DNA of 25,875 bases from Obelidium mucronatum (GCA_025765595.1 JAIVFH010000342.1:1-25875), one strand, 5' to 3'; numbered from the stretch's first letter, positions 1-10,392 are shown. Notes: generated by a model not told the origin, from the sequence alone. A program made the numbers and translations.

Positions 1-3000
1 CGGTTGGGATCTCCTTTAAAATGACCTTTGGCTGCTTCAGCTTTTCAGATATGGACACTGTTGGTTCAATGTGTTTGCGCCCCATGTCTATTGCAAAGAG
101 TTGCAGATTTGCCGAAGCATCGATGGGGGAATATTCGGTGGTTTCATCAATCACCACAAGGTTCATAACTGTTGGAAAACAAGATGCCAGTAATATATTG
201 AAATGGTTAATAATATACACGGAGGTCCAAAAATACATCTTGTACATACTTGAGTTTGGAAACTCTGAGCACATCATCTGCGATTGCCTGAAAATTATCA
301 ATCTCAACAACTCCCGAGAAAAAAAACGGAGGAAGAAGGGATTCTTTTAAATACCTTTTGATGACGAGCGCAAAAAGAAATCGTTTCCGCATGCTCCAAA
401 CAGGCATCAACCAATTTAGACAATGATGCGTTTTCTTTGGATCCACACACATGATGCCGTATCTCTTGCAAAGTCTCATTCATAAATTCAATTGTGTTTG
501 AGATTCCAGAAAGCGGGTTACGAATTTCATGGCAGATCTAAATATGAGAATTCTTCAACATACACCAACAGTATAATGGGTTTGTTCAATGCAAAGGGCA
601 AAAGTGATTATTTCGTAGGATACCATATCTATAAAGTCTTCTTGCTGTTTTCTCGAAAGCTCGGCTTCATCCGCGCGAATTCTTTCTGCTTCTTGGGTCT
701 GCTTGAGACGTGCAATCTTTTCTTCCTCAAAATCGACGCGGGGTGTAACATCCGTGAATGCCGCAATAACTCCAATAAAAGTTCCATCGCTGTCGTATTG
801 CATAATACCTAGCGTTGAAATAGGTGTAAATAGCCTGGCAAACAGAAAAATGCAAAAAGCAAAGGCGTTTACAAGAACTTTCCAGCCAAAGTAAACCGGA
901 AGGAGTTTCAAATCTAAACACTATCGGCGCGGAAAATTTCAGCTTTTCGGAAATAGCCTTGGCAAATCGGTCCCTCAATTCTGAACGATATTCCGGAAGA
1001 ATTCGATCATACAAACTCAACACCTTGTTTCGGTGGTCTTGGATCAAGGTTTCTCGCTCATCGTAGCCATACCAGCCCGCCAGTTTTTGGTTACAAAATT
1101 TGACTTCCTGGTTTTTTTTTTTGAAAGATAATGTAAAATATAAAAAACAGTACCGGAAAGAAGGTGGAAAATACCGTTATAGTCGCGTAATAAATCCCAG
1201 ATTCACTCTGTTCCACAATATCATTCAACAAATTCATTTGCAGTTCAGTCAGCGATGTCTTCTCCTTGATTTGGCGAAGAAGCTTTCGGCGTAAATCAAA
1301 CATATCGATTTGAGTCTGAACTCGAGCCATGAGTTCCTTGTTACTGAATGGTCTGACCTGCATCCCAGAAAAATTCGTTCGGTGATGAAAAAAAAAAAAA
1401 AAAAAAAAAAAAAAGAAAACGCCCTTACCATAAAGTCATCAGCACCAGTTTGAGCAGCTGAGATACGAAATTCCGAGTTATCGCTCATTAGGATGACAGG
1501 AATATCTTTTGTTCCGGAACCCTCTTGCTTCAAGGCTTGAAGCAGCCGCAACCCATTCATTCCTGGTAGCCTAAACACGTGAAAAAAAAGCATCGTGTTC
1601 AGATTCTGAGGTCCCACGCCACATTACCCAATTTACATGATGTTGGCTAATATCACGCTTGGGAAAACAGAGGCCTCTATAGCATCAAGAACTTGCTGCC
1701 CGTCCGAAAAAGCCCGAGTTTTCCATTTTCGACTCAAAACTTGTGTGAAATGGCTCAATGAATCCGCATTTGGATCTACAAGAAACACAATCGCATTCTC
1801 TCGTGGATTCCCATCATCTTCAAGGACCTGACGTTCTGCTCTTTTTATTCTTGTCGTACCTTCCAAAAGAGGTGCAGCTGTAGCACTGGACTCAAGATCA
1901 AATCCATGGCTTGATCTTCCTGTCAACAAAGAAGGAGACCGAGAACAGGATTCCATTGTTGAAGACGTAGAATTCGATCTCGTTCCACTGTTACTTTGCG
2001 AAGCCGCGCTCGTCGTCGTAGTTGTCCACATGAAATTCTCTGGTTCTGAGTCATGACGGATATCCAGAACCCGATCTGCCGGAATATGGGCAACACCCAA
2101 TGGCACAGTCACAGTCACTTTCATCCCGCCTTCATTCAAAACTTGGATATTCATGGATCCCAAATGAATCTTGACCAGTTCTTGAATATGTCGCAGTTCA
2201 GGTGGTGCATCATTATTATCAGCAACGACCAAATGTGTTCCTGAATCCACAATCACAAGTTCCAAGGCATCGACGGTCTCATTTCTAACCAGCTCGCATG
2301 ATATAAACCCTTTCAACGTATGCTTCACAGCATGTCCAAGGAGCCCCAAAACAATGTTCTCCCAAACAGCGATATCCACATAACACTTGTCTGCTCCTAA
2401 AAGACACGGATCTATAGAAATTCTGTATTCCAAGTTGGCTCCGTCAACGATATTCGCGAACGCTGTGGCAAGGTGCAGGGTTCTTCCAGGTAGGTTTGTA
2501 GGTCGAAAGATTGGTTCGATTTCAAGAATGTCAGCGGTATCCTTTTGCCGGGTTCCTTGATTGAGTAACGTGTCCACTATTTTCAACACGTCAACTGCGT
2601 TACGGAATGCAATCTCGAGACCAGGTCGCATTGAAGCAGGGAGGTGGGGTTCGGAAAGCGCTGTTTCAAGGGGTCCCAATATCAGAGATAAAGGTGTTTT
2701 GAGTTGTTGCCTGTCAAAACAAAGAGTATCGTATTGTTGTCAATTGGCCAGAAAAAAAAACAGAGCCCCCAAGCAACTCACCCTACAAGTGCAAAAAATG
2801 CAGACTTGGCTTGATCCAGCTCTGTCAGTGCAACTCGATGCTTCCGCTCGTTTTCAAATAAACTCACGATTTTGAATTCTCGACTGATTTCACGTTGCAC
2901 AATCCCAAAGAAATCGCGGTACGCCTCGTCAAAGGGAAGTAGAGCGTTCGTGAAGACGGCAATCAGGCCAACGACTGTTCCCATTCCGTTTTGTATGGGC

Positions 3001-4575
3001 AGGATATTTATGCATCCATTTTTTTCCTTTTGGTTGTGTATGGAAGGAGCGGTCTGTGCGGGCTGGATAATTTGAATGACTCGATTCGTGTGATGGCATT
3101 CTCGGATTTGCGCGGAATAGTATTCTTCAATGTCGCCAGTGATGGGGGGTTGTGGCAACTGAAGTGGGATCAGAATGGTGTTTCAGCCATACTTTTGAAG
3201 GCATCGTGGAATGAGTCCTCCCGCCAGTAATGGCCATTGCAGACGTAGAATCGCATTCATATCTTGATGTAAAAGAGTAAAGTTTGTGAGTGAATCAAGA
3301 ACTCGAATACAATACAATACAACATAGAACTTACATGATAAAATCAGGAATATCATCTCGAGCTCTTGGTAGCAAATCACTCAAACGCGTCCAAAACTCG
3401 GAAACCGAATTACAATCCGCCAATTCAGAGCCAAGATCACGAACAAATTCAAATCTGCGGGTTTGCAAAATAAACCCCGACCGATCTTCGAGTTCTGCAA
3501 TAATGCCACCAGAGTTTCCATCGTTCAATATGATTGGAGTAGTAACCACCTTGATTTTTTTCTTTCGGTTAGATTAATGGTACCTATGTACACGCTTTGC
3601 AAGCAAACAAATCAAAAGCAAATTAAAAAAGAAAAAATCCAACCGAAAGATACAACTCCTGATCAAATTCATGCACATTGACCACATGCGGTCTATTCAC
3701 ATTCACATGCGGAACTTGCGTATCAAACACACCGTGATTCTTATCCCTCACAGTCTCCCACGCTTCCGGATAGACATCCTGCAACCTTTCGCCAATTCCA
3801 TTTTTCAATTTCGATCCCGCTATAGCCACAGCAGAGTCATTCGCTGCGACAACCACAAAATCGCGACCCATGTATGTGATTGTTGGGGTTGGGGAAGTCA
3901 AGGTTCTCGAAATGCTTGTCAGGATTGCGGGATCCCATAAGAGTGGTGACGGGACCATGACCCCGTGTCGTGATTTGTTTGACCAATCTACAGCACATAT
4001 CCGATCCGCTATTTCTTGTGATTGGAGCTTTGAAAGAAAAAACAAATTATGAGAAAGCCCCCTTTTTTTTAGGTAGAAACATCCCGCACCTGAAAGGGTG
4101 TGATTTTGCCGACAAGAGCCCAATTAAATACTATCGTGTGGTCTGTTGCCGATGCGGAATGCATGATGAAGGGAATCAAGTTCCACGTAATTGAAAAGAA
4201 ATGGTAGCCACTGCAAAGGGTAATGCGTTGGCTGCTCTGAATCGTCTTGAAGCGGTGGTTGATTCTCAAGTTTGGTGGTAGCTTGAATCCAATCAGCCAA
4301 CTCATGCATCCCAACTCGCTTGAGCGATGACAATAAATTCGAATCAGTTGATTGCTGGATATGAATGTTCGACATCAGTCCCTGCTGTTGTAGCCGTCAA
4401 GTAAATGAGCGAAGCTGTTGTTTGCCCACTGTATCATCAAGAACTGCTTTGTATTGGATTGGTTGAGCTTTGAAAGGACTGCTCCGTATATTCTTGGGTC
4501 GTTTGTTGGATCAAGGAACGCATCATCATCTACGGTGCTGGCCCAAGCATTTTTCCAGTCTTTGGTGCTATTCAT
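1..4575 (-). CDS. Hybrid histidine kinase, PAS/GAF - degenerate HK - receiver - PAS - second HK (3' end outside window)
   Basis: Multi-exon sensor kinase read from about 4575 down past base 1. In protein order: PAS-like segments (about 4575-4100, with IQWANNSFAHLL), another PAS (about 4025-3640), a GAF domain (about 3550-2860), and a linker LTELDQAKSAFF that normally leads into HisKA. A first HisKA/HATPase follows (about 2780-2040), then a receiver (about 1800-1290), a coiled linker, a PAS domain (about 1090-730, ending GVIAAFTDVT) and a second HisKA spliced as DFIDMICHEIRNPLSG with its His intact. The left edge cuts into the second HATPase. In module one the His is Gln (FFALVGQQLKTPL), the N-box Asn is His, and the ATP-lid/G2 box is missing. 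The receiver has Asn for the phosphoacceptor Asp (ILANIM) and Arg for the conserved Lys (VRPF). Introns of about 50-90 bp are visible, e.g. about 533-616, 284-345 and 1363-1427. Apparent frame breaks lie near 4375, 4130 and 3150. The family is certain; exact exons and start are not. Confidence 0.85.
1388..1414. repeat. 27-bp poly(A) run inside a histidine-kinase intron
   Basis: An uninterrupted run of 27 A on the plus strand, which is poly(T) on the coding strand. It lies in the intron between the receiver exon ending DDFM and the exon starting VRPF, so it acts as, or near, the polypyrimidine tract. Its length makes it a likely site of length error and polymorphism. Confidence 0.9.
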
Positions 4576-4797
4576 TTCATTACCATTCAGGTAGACTCCA
4601 AAAAAGAACAGTCAATGCTCTTTCTTTGTTATTTTTTCAATCAAATCAAATAATAATAGATAGATATAAACAAGGAAAAAGGGATAAAAAAAAAGAAGAA
4701 GAAAAAAACGAAGGAAAGTCTACAACAACCATGAAGAAAAAAAAGAAAGAGTAGAGATACAACCCACAAAACCAAATAAACAAAGATACAATATCCC

Positions 4798-6072
4798 TTA
4801 AAGGTCGTCTTCTGCAGTAACTACCAAAGGTGTTGCCATATCCACAATCAATTTTTTAATCCGAGCCATCCATTCCATCATTGAATCCGGGTTGTCAAAT
4901 TGTAGCAACCAAGTCTTGTCAGCAAGAATTCCCAAGTCCGTAACACTGGGGGTATCTATTGCTGCTGTTGCTGAAGACATTGCAGTAACGTCTGCAGGGT
5001 TATCAATCTTCTTTCCGGTAACTTTGAGGACGTATACACCCAATTCGCTCACATGTATTTCGCTTTCTACTGTTAAACGAAGGACATAGCTCGGTGGTTG
5101 ATACAGGGAACTTGATGAAAATTGAGGGGGGGTGGCAGGGTTGGAGGTGGTTTGCGACGGCCGTGGGCCAAAATCCCCACCAAGATCCACATTCTTGAAC
5201 TGAATTGTGCTTCCTGCACTATAAAAGGGCCCGTTTATTGACTCCTGTCGTGAAGCCATCTTGTATCGAGACAGGAAACTCCGACTAGCATGGTACATGA
5301 TCAACTTGTCTCCATACAAGGCAGTGATATAGGGTGTATAAGTGTTTTTTGGCCCGAACCATGTCTTTGTCGGCCGTTCTCGTTTCACGACGCCGTACAT
5401 TGTGTTTGGCTGGTTGAGCAGAAAGCGGAGGGATAATTGGGGGTCGTTCGCCTCCATGAAACCGGCAGTTGAGATTGAGGCCATCGAGGGCCGTGGCACC
5501 GGCATGTCCATCCCCGAGTCGTGCGAAGTTGCTCTGTATCTAGCGCTCTGCGCCTGTCTGAAGGTAGAGCCGGTGGAGTGCATCGACGGCATCGACTCGA
5601 GCGACAGACTGCTCGTCGAAGTCGCAATGGTCATCGTTGTGATGTCGGAGCCGATCGACAGCCGCGTGTTTGAGCGGGCGAGCGAGATGGGCACGGACTG
5701 GTTGCGCGCCATCGTTGGCGGCGCCGCGTCTTTCGGCGGCTTGGCGCGCGGGATCGCCCGCAGCGCGGCGGCCGACGGCGGCGGCGGCGCATCGATCACA
5801 AGCCGCTGGTCGCTGGCGCCGCCGCGCGCAACAAACGGCGAGTGCGGCGCCGCTCGCTCCGCCGCCGCGGGCGCCGGCGCCGCGCCGCCCCGCCCCGCGT
5901 GCGTGTGGGATGCGCCGGCTTGTGCGCCCGCCGCCGCCACGCCGCCGATCGACGCCACGTACGCCAGGTACGAGTCGGCGCCGGCGCCGGCGTCGGCGTC
6001 GCCGTCCCGCAGTGAGTTCTTGCGGCTGCGGCTCCTGGTGCTGGTTGGCGTCAGCGATCGAAGGCTCTGCAT
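4798..6072 (-). CDS. PH-like domain protein with GC-rich disordered N-terminus
   Basis: A single open frame of about 424 residues from the first in-frame ATG (6072; MQSLRSLTPTSTRSRSRKNS) to a stop at 4798. The frame stays open upstream to about 6180 without another ATG, so an upstream coding exon is possible. Residues 1-130 are Ala/Pro/Gly/Ser-rich and come from very GC-rich DNA. Residues 130-210 are Ser/Thr-rich with basophilic-kinase-like sites. The C-terminal half resembles a pleckstrin-homology fold: strands around YGVVKRERPTKTWFGP, YITALYGDKLIMYHAS and SYVLRLTVESEIHVSE, then a final amphipathic helix with a conserved-looking Trp (LQFDNPDSMMEWMARIKKLI). A loop of about 60 residues interrupts the domain. 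A lipid- or protein-binding adaptor role is inferred from fold pattern only; I do not recognise a named family. Confidence 0.75.
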   Translation of the reverse strand: MQSLRSLTPTSTRSRSRKNSLRDGDADAGAGADSYLAYVASIGGVAAAGAQAGASHTHAGRGGAAPAPAAAERAAPHSPFVARGGASDQRLVIDAPPPPSAAALRAIPRAKPPKDAAPPTMARNQSVPISLARSNTRLSIGSDITTMTIATSTSSLSLESMPSMHSTGSTFRQAQSARYRATSHDSGMDMPVPRPSMASISTAGFMEANDPQLSLRFLLNQPNTMYGVVKRERPTKTWFGPKNTYTPYITALYGDKLIMYHASRSFLSRYKMASRQESINGPFYSAGSTIQFKNVDLGGDFGPRPSQTTSNPATPPQFSSSSLYQPPSYVLRLTVESEIHVSELGVYVLKVTGKKIDNPADVTAMSSATAAIDTPSVTDLGILADKTWLLQFDNPDSMMEWMARIKKLIVDMATPLVVTAEDDL

Positions 6073-6575
6073 GTTGGCGGCTGATGTTGATGCTGGTATC
6101 GAATTGGTGCCCAAAAAATTGCTTTTTTGGTTTGATGCCCTGATGGGGAAATTTTCAATCTCCTTGAGATACCTCCCTCTTCACAAGCTGTTTGTCATTG
6201 GTGGAAATGAAAAACAATAAAGAGACTAAATCAGTCATCCTATCGACTTTCTTTCTGTGTACATTAATTGTATCCAGTACTCACTTTTCCACTTTTTTTT
6301 TTGTTATCGCTGTCGCTTCGCTTCCATCTCCATCTTTCCATTTAGGGTTCGAGGAACAGCAATTTGGAGATCGGACCTTTTTTCAACCGAATGTGATGAA
6401 TCATCACTATAAATCAAGATGGTGTCTTCTTAAATATATGTTTACGCCAAAAGTAAGAGATTTATCACCAAAGGCGGTATTCTCTTGGTTTATCTCTAAC
6501 ATAGTTTTCATGTGCAACGGCATTGCTGTCTGAAAATTCACTTTAAAATAGGTTTCTAATTATCCGAATCTTGGT
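6073..6575. other. Intergenic region, AT-rich
   Basis: This separates the 5' end of the PH-like gene (minus) from the 3' end of the Cys-rich gene (minus). It contains T-rich stretches (e.g. 6290-6302) and presumably the promoter of the PH-like gene. An open stretch on the plus strand (6192-6533) has no domain-like pattern or homology that I recognise, and I do not call it a gene. Confidence 0.5.
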
Positions 6576-7117
6576 TTATTTCGCCAAATATTTTACTTGA
6601 CGAATGCAAAAGCGCAGCGAATTTTCGGGAACATAAACTTCATAATAGTCACCCACCTTTCCAGATTTACCCCAGTCTGTTTCGCAAGCGCAACGAACGC
6701 AGAATATTTCACCAAAGTACCAGTGTGCGTCAATAAAAAATGATTCCTTTTTGTTGCACACGAATCCACACTTCCAACAGTGCAACAGTGGCTGCCGCTT
6801 TTCATGGAGAACTCTGCAATCACGGCAGAATTTGGACGTGAAGAGTTTGCTGATTTCGTAGATGACGTCGTAAGGGAGTGATTTGGGAAGCAGTTCTATC
6901 AACACTGGAAGCACTTCAAGATCAGGTTACACCAGCCCAGTTTGTTCCAGCTGGCCCATAGTTCTGGATCAGCATACTTGCCCATCCAGACCTCATGTAA
7001 CGGTCTATTCACTGTTTTCTTTGCGACAGTAGACTGTACTGCTTTCTGCCTCATACTGTTCACTCCGCGCACTCTTTTACGGCGTTCTACGAGTGTCCAG
7101 CCTTGAGATTCATTCAT
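6576..7117 (-). CDS. Small Cys-rich, probably zinc-binding protein, unknown function
   Basis: The start is an ATG at 7117 (MNESQGWTLVERRKRVRG), with a basic, Lys/Arg-rich first 50 residues. This frame stops at 6899. A second frame continues the protein (LPVLIELLPKSLPYDVIYEI) to a stop at 6576. The only splice-like pair between them would give an intron of about 28 bp, so a one-base shift near 6916 is more likely. The C-terminal part carries paired cysteines in zinc-knuckle spacing: FCRDC, then HCWKCGFVC, then FCVRCAC. It also has several Trp/His residues (DAHWYFGE). The total would be about 180 residues. The cysteine pattern suggests two treble-clef-like or zinc-ribbon sites, but I cannot assign a family. 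The basic N-terminus would be compatible with nucleic-acid binding, which is inference only. Confidence 0.55.
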
Positions 7118-7396
7118 GATAACGGTAGTTTCTGAAAGTAGTTAAAACTGACACACTTGACCACAAGTTTTTATCCACCAAAAATGGAATGTGGGAAAAT
7201 GTGGAAATCTTAGATTCTTTCAGCAAATAAATAGCCATTCTCGCAGCGTTCTAATAATTCAGGTTCTGAATTTCCGAGTCGAGAAGCTTCCACCGTCTTC
7301 TGTATGGCAGCTTCCAATCAGTGTCTCTACGGTATATGTCTTAGTACGTAGTTTGTACCGCTTTTTGTGCCGCCATTCCAATATCTAAGCCGTTTA

Positions 7397-9075
7397 TTAA
7401 ATAATCTGCCTCACATTGATATTGATTCGAGTTGTCGACAAGAATGAAGCAAAGGCTGGCCAATCTTTATCGCCATCATCCTGATTTCGTGAAAGATGTG
7501 CCGGTAAAGAATTGGATATGATTCTTGGAACTCCAGTGAAACACTTTCCGAGATGGTCCAGACATTACAATATGTCACCACTTCGCAAGACCAATGAGAT
7601 GGGGAGCGGATCTCGATCTTCACGCGATTCTGTTCCAATTACAATGATGCAAGAGTGCCCGAGGCTGCGAAAAAAAATTGTTCTTGGTTAGAGTTTTTTT
7701 TTCTTTCGATGAATACCACAACACACCTAAAACTAACAAGTGGCGCATCCATATTCACTTCGCTTCGATCTTGATGTCCCATCAATGCATCAGACATTTG
7801 ATAAAAGTTAATAATGCCAGCTTCAGATTTGTATTCCTTCTTCGAATATCCCGTCAGCTCCTCCACACTTCCGATAACTGCTCGAGTCATTTCATCCAGC
7901 TCAGGAGGAAATTGTACAGGTCTATCCATATGATACTTTTTCTTTGTCCAATTGTACTGCCTGATTTCAGATTTAGTTTTCTACAACTTTAATAACAAAT
8001 AAAAAACTAGCTTACCATCCAAGAGAAGACCATCTCCATTTCTTAATAAGTGCAGATACTGGAAGCGGTTGCAATAATGGTGTGACTGTCGTCGGCGGGT
8101 CAATCTTTTCAGGTACAATTGGAATCGAATCTCCAACAACAGGGGCGGCGTTAGCTGCTGCGGATTTAAAAGCATCTACATCCACAACAACTTCTTCTTC
8201 ATCTTTCGCGTTCCCGCATCCTGATTTCATGAGCGTTTTCAAGTTGCTTCCCACCGTTGTTTTCGATGTCACACAAGAACCACATGATGCAACAGTAGGA
8301 CCCGTTTTGGCTTTTTTTGCGGTACCTTCCTTTTCACCCTTTACGTCAACTTGACCCAAATCCTCTTCTTCATCATCGGTATATGCTTCCATCCCACCCA
8401 ACCCAACCCTCCTTTCAGCCACAGTATCCATCAAACTACCGCCTTGTTGCCGCATCTTCCATTCCCGTTCATATACACTCCATAAACCTTTTGCTTCTTC
8501 AATCACGTAATGCGTGTCCAGGTTTGTCACATTGGGTCGACACGTCCATTCCCGTAAACACTTTTTGACCATTGTTTTTTGCGTTTCGGGGCTGATTGCG
8601 TTGGGAATGTAGATGAGGCCTGGGTGCGTCGGAAAGAGAAGAGCCGGAATCGTAGGAGATCCTTCGTCCCCAGCACCACCACCGTTGCTGCCCTCTTCAG
8701 CGCGGGGAAACAGCCGCGGATCCAATTGCGGAATGTGAATCAGTTTTGGCCGCTGCAGACGGCGGCAGCGGTGGATCGGATTCAACCGGGTCCTTGGATA
8801 AGTAGTTTAGCGGGTCAATAAACCGGGATAGGATCGAATCAGGCAGGTCCGGCAGGTTTGAGGATTCGGGTTCGAGGATATGTGTGTATGCTTCTTTGGT
8901 GTTTTGTTTTCGTTTGAAGGCTCGTTCAAAGACTCGGAAGGGTGTTGTGTTTGGATGCGTTGGGTCATCGACTTTTTTTTTTTGTGGATTTGGAGATTTT
9001 TGAGCTTTTCGTTGAGTTGCTTTGGTATGTGTTTTTTTTACCTGGTAGAGGGATGAACTTGTTCTTGCGGCCCAT
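7397..9075 (-). CDS. ALKBH1-type Fe(II)/2-oxoglutarate dioxygenase
   Basis: AlkB-family oxygenase; ALKBH1 homologs demethylate nucleic acids, including tRNA m1A. The start is an ATG at 9075 (MGRKNKFIPLP), followed by an intron near 9040. The N-terminal region includes TPFRVFERAFKRKQ, then LLFPTHPGLIYIPNAISPE and KCLREWTCRPNVTNLDTHY, matching the ALKBH1 N-terminal extension. A long acidic low-complexity insert (about 8330-8130) follows. The catalytic part begins WRWSSLGW, with an intron of about 55 bp, then QYNWTKKKY and AGIINFYQMSDALMGHQDRSE. The HxD in HQDRSE gives two iron ligands. After another intron come LGHSCIIVIG and RSGDIL, then the strand with the third iron-ligand His (FHGVPRI), and the C-terminal TTRININVRQII with the 2-oxoglutarate-binding Arg. 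Frame shifts are needed near 8760, 7565 and 7535. The last two are opposite in sign and flank MSGPSRKVF, so they look like indel errors. Confidence 0.88.
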
Positions 9076-9279
9076 TTTATACTTTTTTTAAAAAAAAAAA
9101 AATAAATGACAAGGAGAATAAGAATTAGAAAAGATATCTTCCTGTATGTTCTCATATTCGAATTTTAAACTTAGTTTCTGTTTAACGTTCTTTTACGAGA
9201 TGATTAAAGGACAAGGTTCGATTGACATGGTCAAAAAGAAAAACAAAAGTAAAAATAATTAGACGAATCTTTAATAGAA

Positions 9280-10341
9280 ATGAACCCCGATTGCCAAAGT
9301 CTCAGCACCTCATTCCCGAGCATTTTCAACGCCTCTCTTACCTTACCTGGAGGACTCAACGTTGCCACCAGTTGCTGCTCGATCCCATTCCAGCAAGATC
9401 TGCGCTTTATCACATGCACTGGTGATGGATGGGTCAAGGCATTGTGAGTAACCAGTAACCAACCAGCAGCATATGATTACAATTGTATTTGCATTTAAAA
9501 AGTCAAAAACGCAACAGAGGTCTCACCAAAGCCAATCTTCGTGAGTTGTGGCAACAGTGAGTGAGAAAATTTTAAAGTGCTGGTCAACTGTTTTTTTGAT
9601 TGATATCAATCCCACGTCTTCCAGAACAGGGTCGACGCTTGAATACTTGGAAGCCACTTTTTCACCTTCTATTGGTAACTTGACGAATCTAGAAGCACTG
9701 TATGTTAAAAACTCATGTGCCTCTTTTTTGTTGCCTGTTGATGACTTTCTTTTTATAGAACCATTCGCGGACATGGTTACTTTACGGGGTCGATTCCGTC
9801 AGAATTATCGCGCTTGAAGAAGCTCACTTTATTGTTAGTTTTTCCCACTTTGTTTTCTGTTTTCTAACAATTCGAAAAACAAAGGGATCTCTCCAACAAC
9901 TACCTCAAAGGTCCTGTACCAACTGAGCTCGCAAATAATCTAGTATCTTCTGGTGGTCAAATCCAACAGATCTATCTGAACAACAATCAACTCAATGGAC
10001 CTTTACCGTTCAACAACTCTACAGTGTCCAGAACGGATAGAAACTGTTTTGATAACCAAAACGTGTTCAACAAGAGTCTTTCATGTGGCGGAAAAGTGTG
10101 GTGTGCCGCGGATAGTGCATGCAGTGGAAAGTCAGAAGTTTGTGACGTTGCTACAAACACGTGTGTGGTTTCTGATAGGCCGAACGATTCGGGGATTCCT
10201 TCTTTTGTCTTCTGGCTTGCTTCTCTTGTTGCGGTTTTGGCGTGTGTTGGACCTGTTGTTGCGTGTTGGTGGTGTCGGAGAACAGGAAGGCAGAAACAAG
10301 CCATCAACCACAGTATTCAGTTACAAGAAGTCAAAGCATAA
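9280..10341 (+). CDS. LRR single-pass membrane protein (plus-strand copy)
   Basis: Five exons: 9280-9443, 9503-9556, 9625-9699, 9759-9833 and 9885-10341, giving 274 residues. The start is MNPDCQSL at 9280. A Cys-containing N-cap includes ATSCCSIPF and RFITCTGDG. The LRR units follow the plant-type pattern: LTNLEAL, FTGSIPSELSRLKKLTLL and DLSNNYLKGPVPTEL, then IYLNNNQLNGPLPF. A C-terminal Cys-rich cap (RNCFDNQNVFNKSLSC, KVWC) precedes one membrane segment (SFVFWLASLVAVLACVGPVVA) and a short basic tail. All four introns are phase 2, and two internal exons are each exactly 75 nt, one LRR each. No signal peptide is visible at this start, so an upstream exon is possible. Probably a surface protein; its ligand is unknown. 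Confidence 0.85.
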
Positions 10342-10392
10342 AGATATATGTGCGCCTCCATTTTTATTTATCACAGTCATAGTTCTTTTTTT

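Noticed and set aside
5342..6220. A 292-codon plus-strand open frame opposite the PH-like gene
   Set aside because: It lies antisense to a frame with a PH-like fold pattern and follows the GC-rich island, where stops are rare on both strands. Its translation is compositionally biased with no motif.
6192..6533. Plus-strand open frame of 113 codons with a hydrophobic N-terminus
   Set aside because: AT-rich, no homology pattern, and it lies in the expected promoter/terminator region of two minus-strand genes.
6907..6935. A 28-bp intron to rejoin the two frames of the Cys-rich gene
   Set aside because: Too short for spliceosomal removal compared with the other introns here; treated as an apparent frame shift.
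8755..8788. A 34-bp intron (GTTGAA...CTGCAG) to rejoin the two frames of the ALKBH1 homolog
   Set aside because: It restores frame but is much shorter than any secure intron in the window (the shortest are about 50 bp). A one-base indel is simpler.
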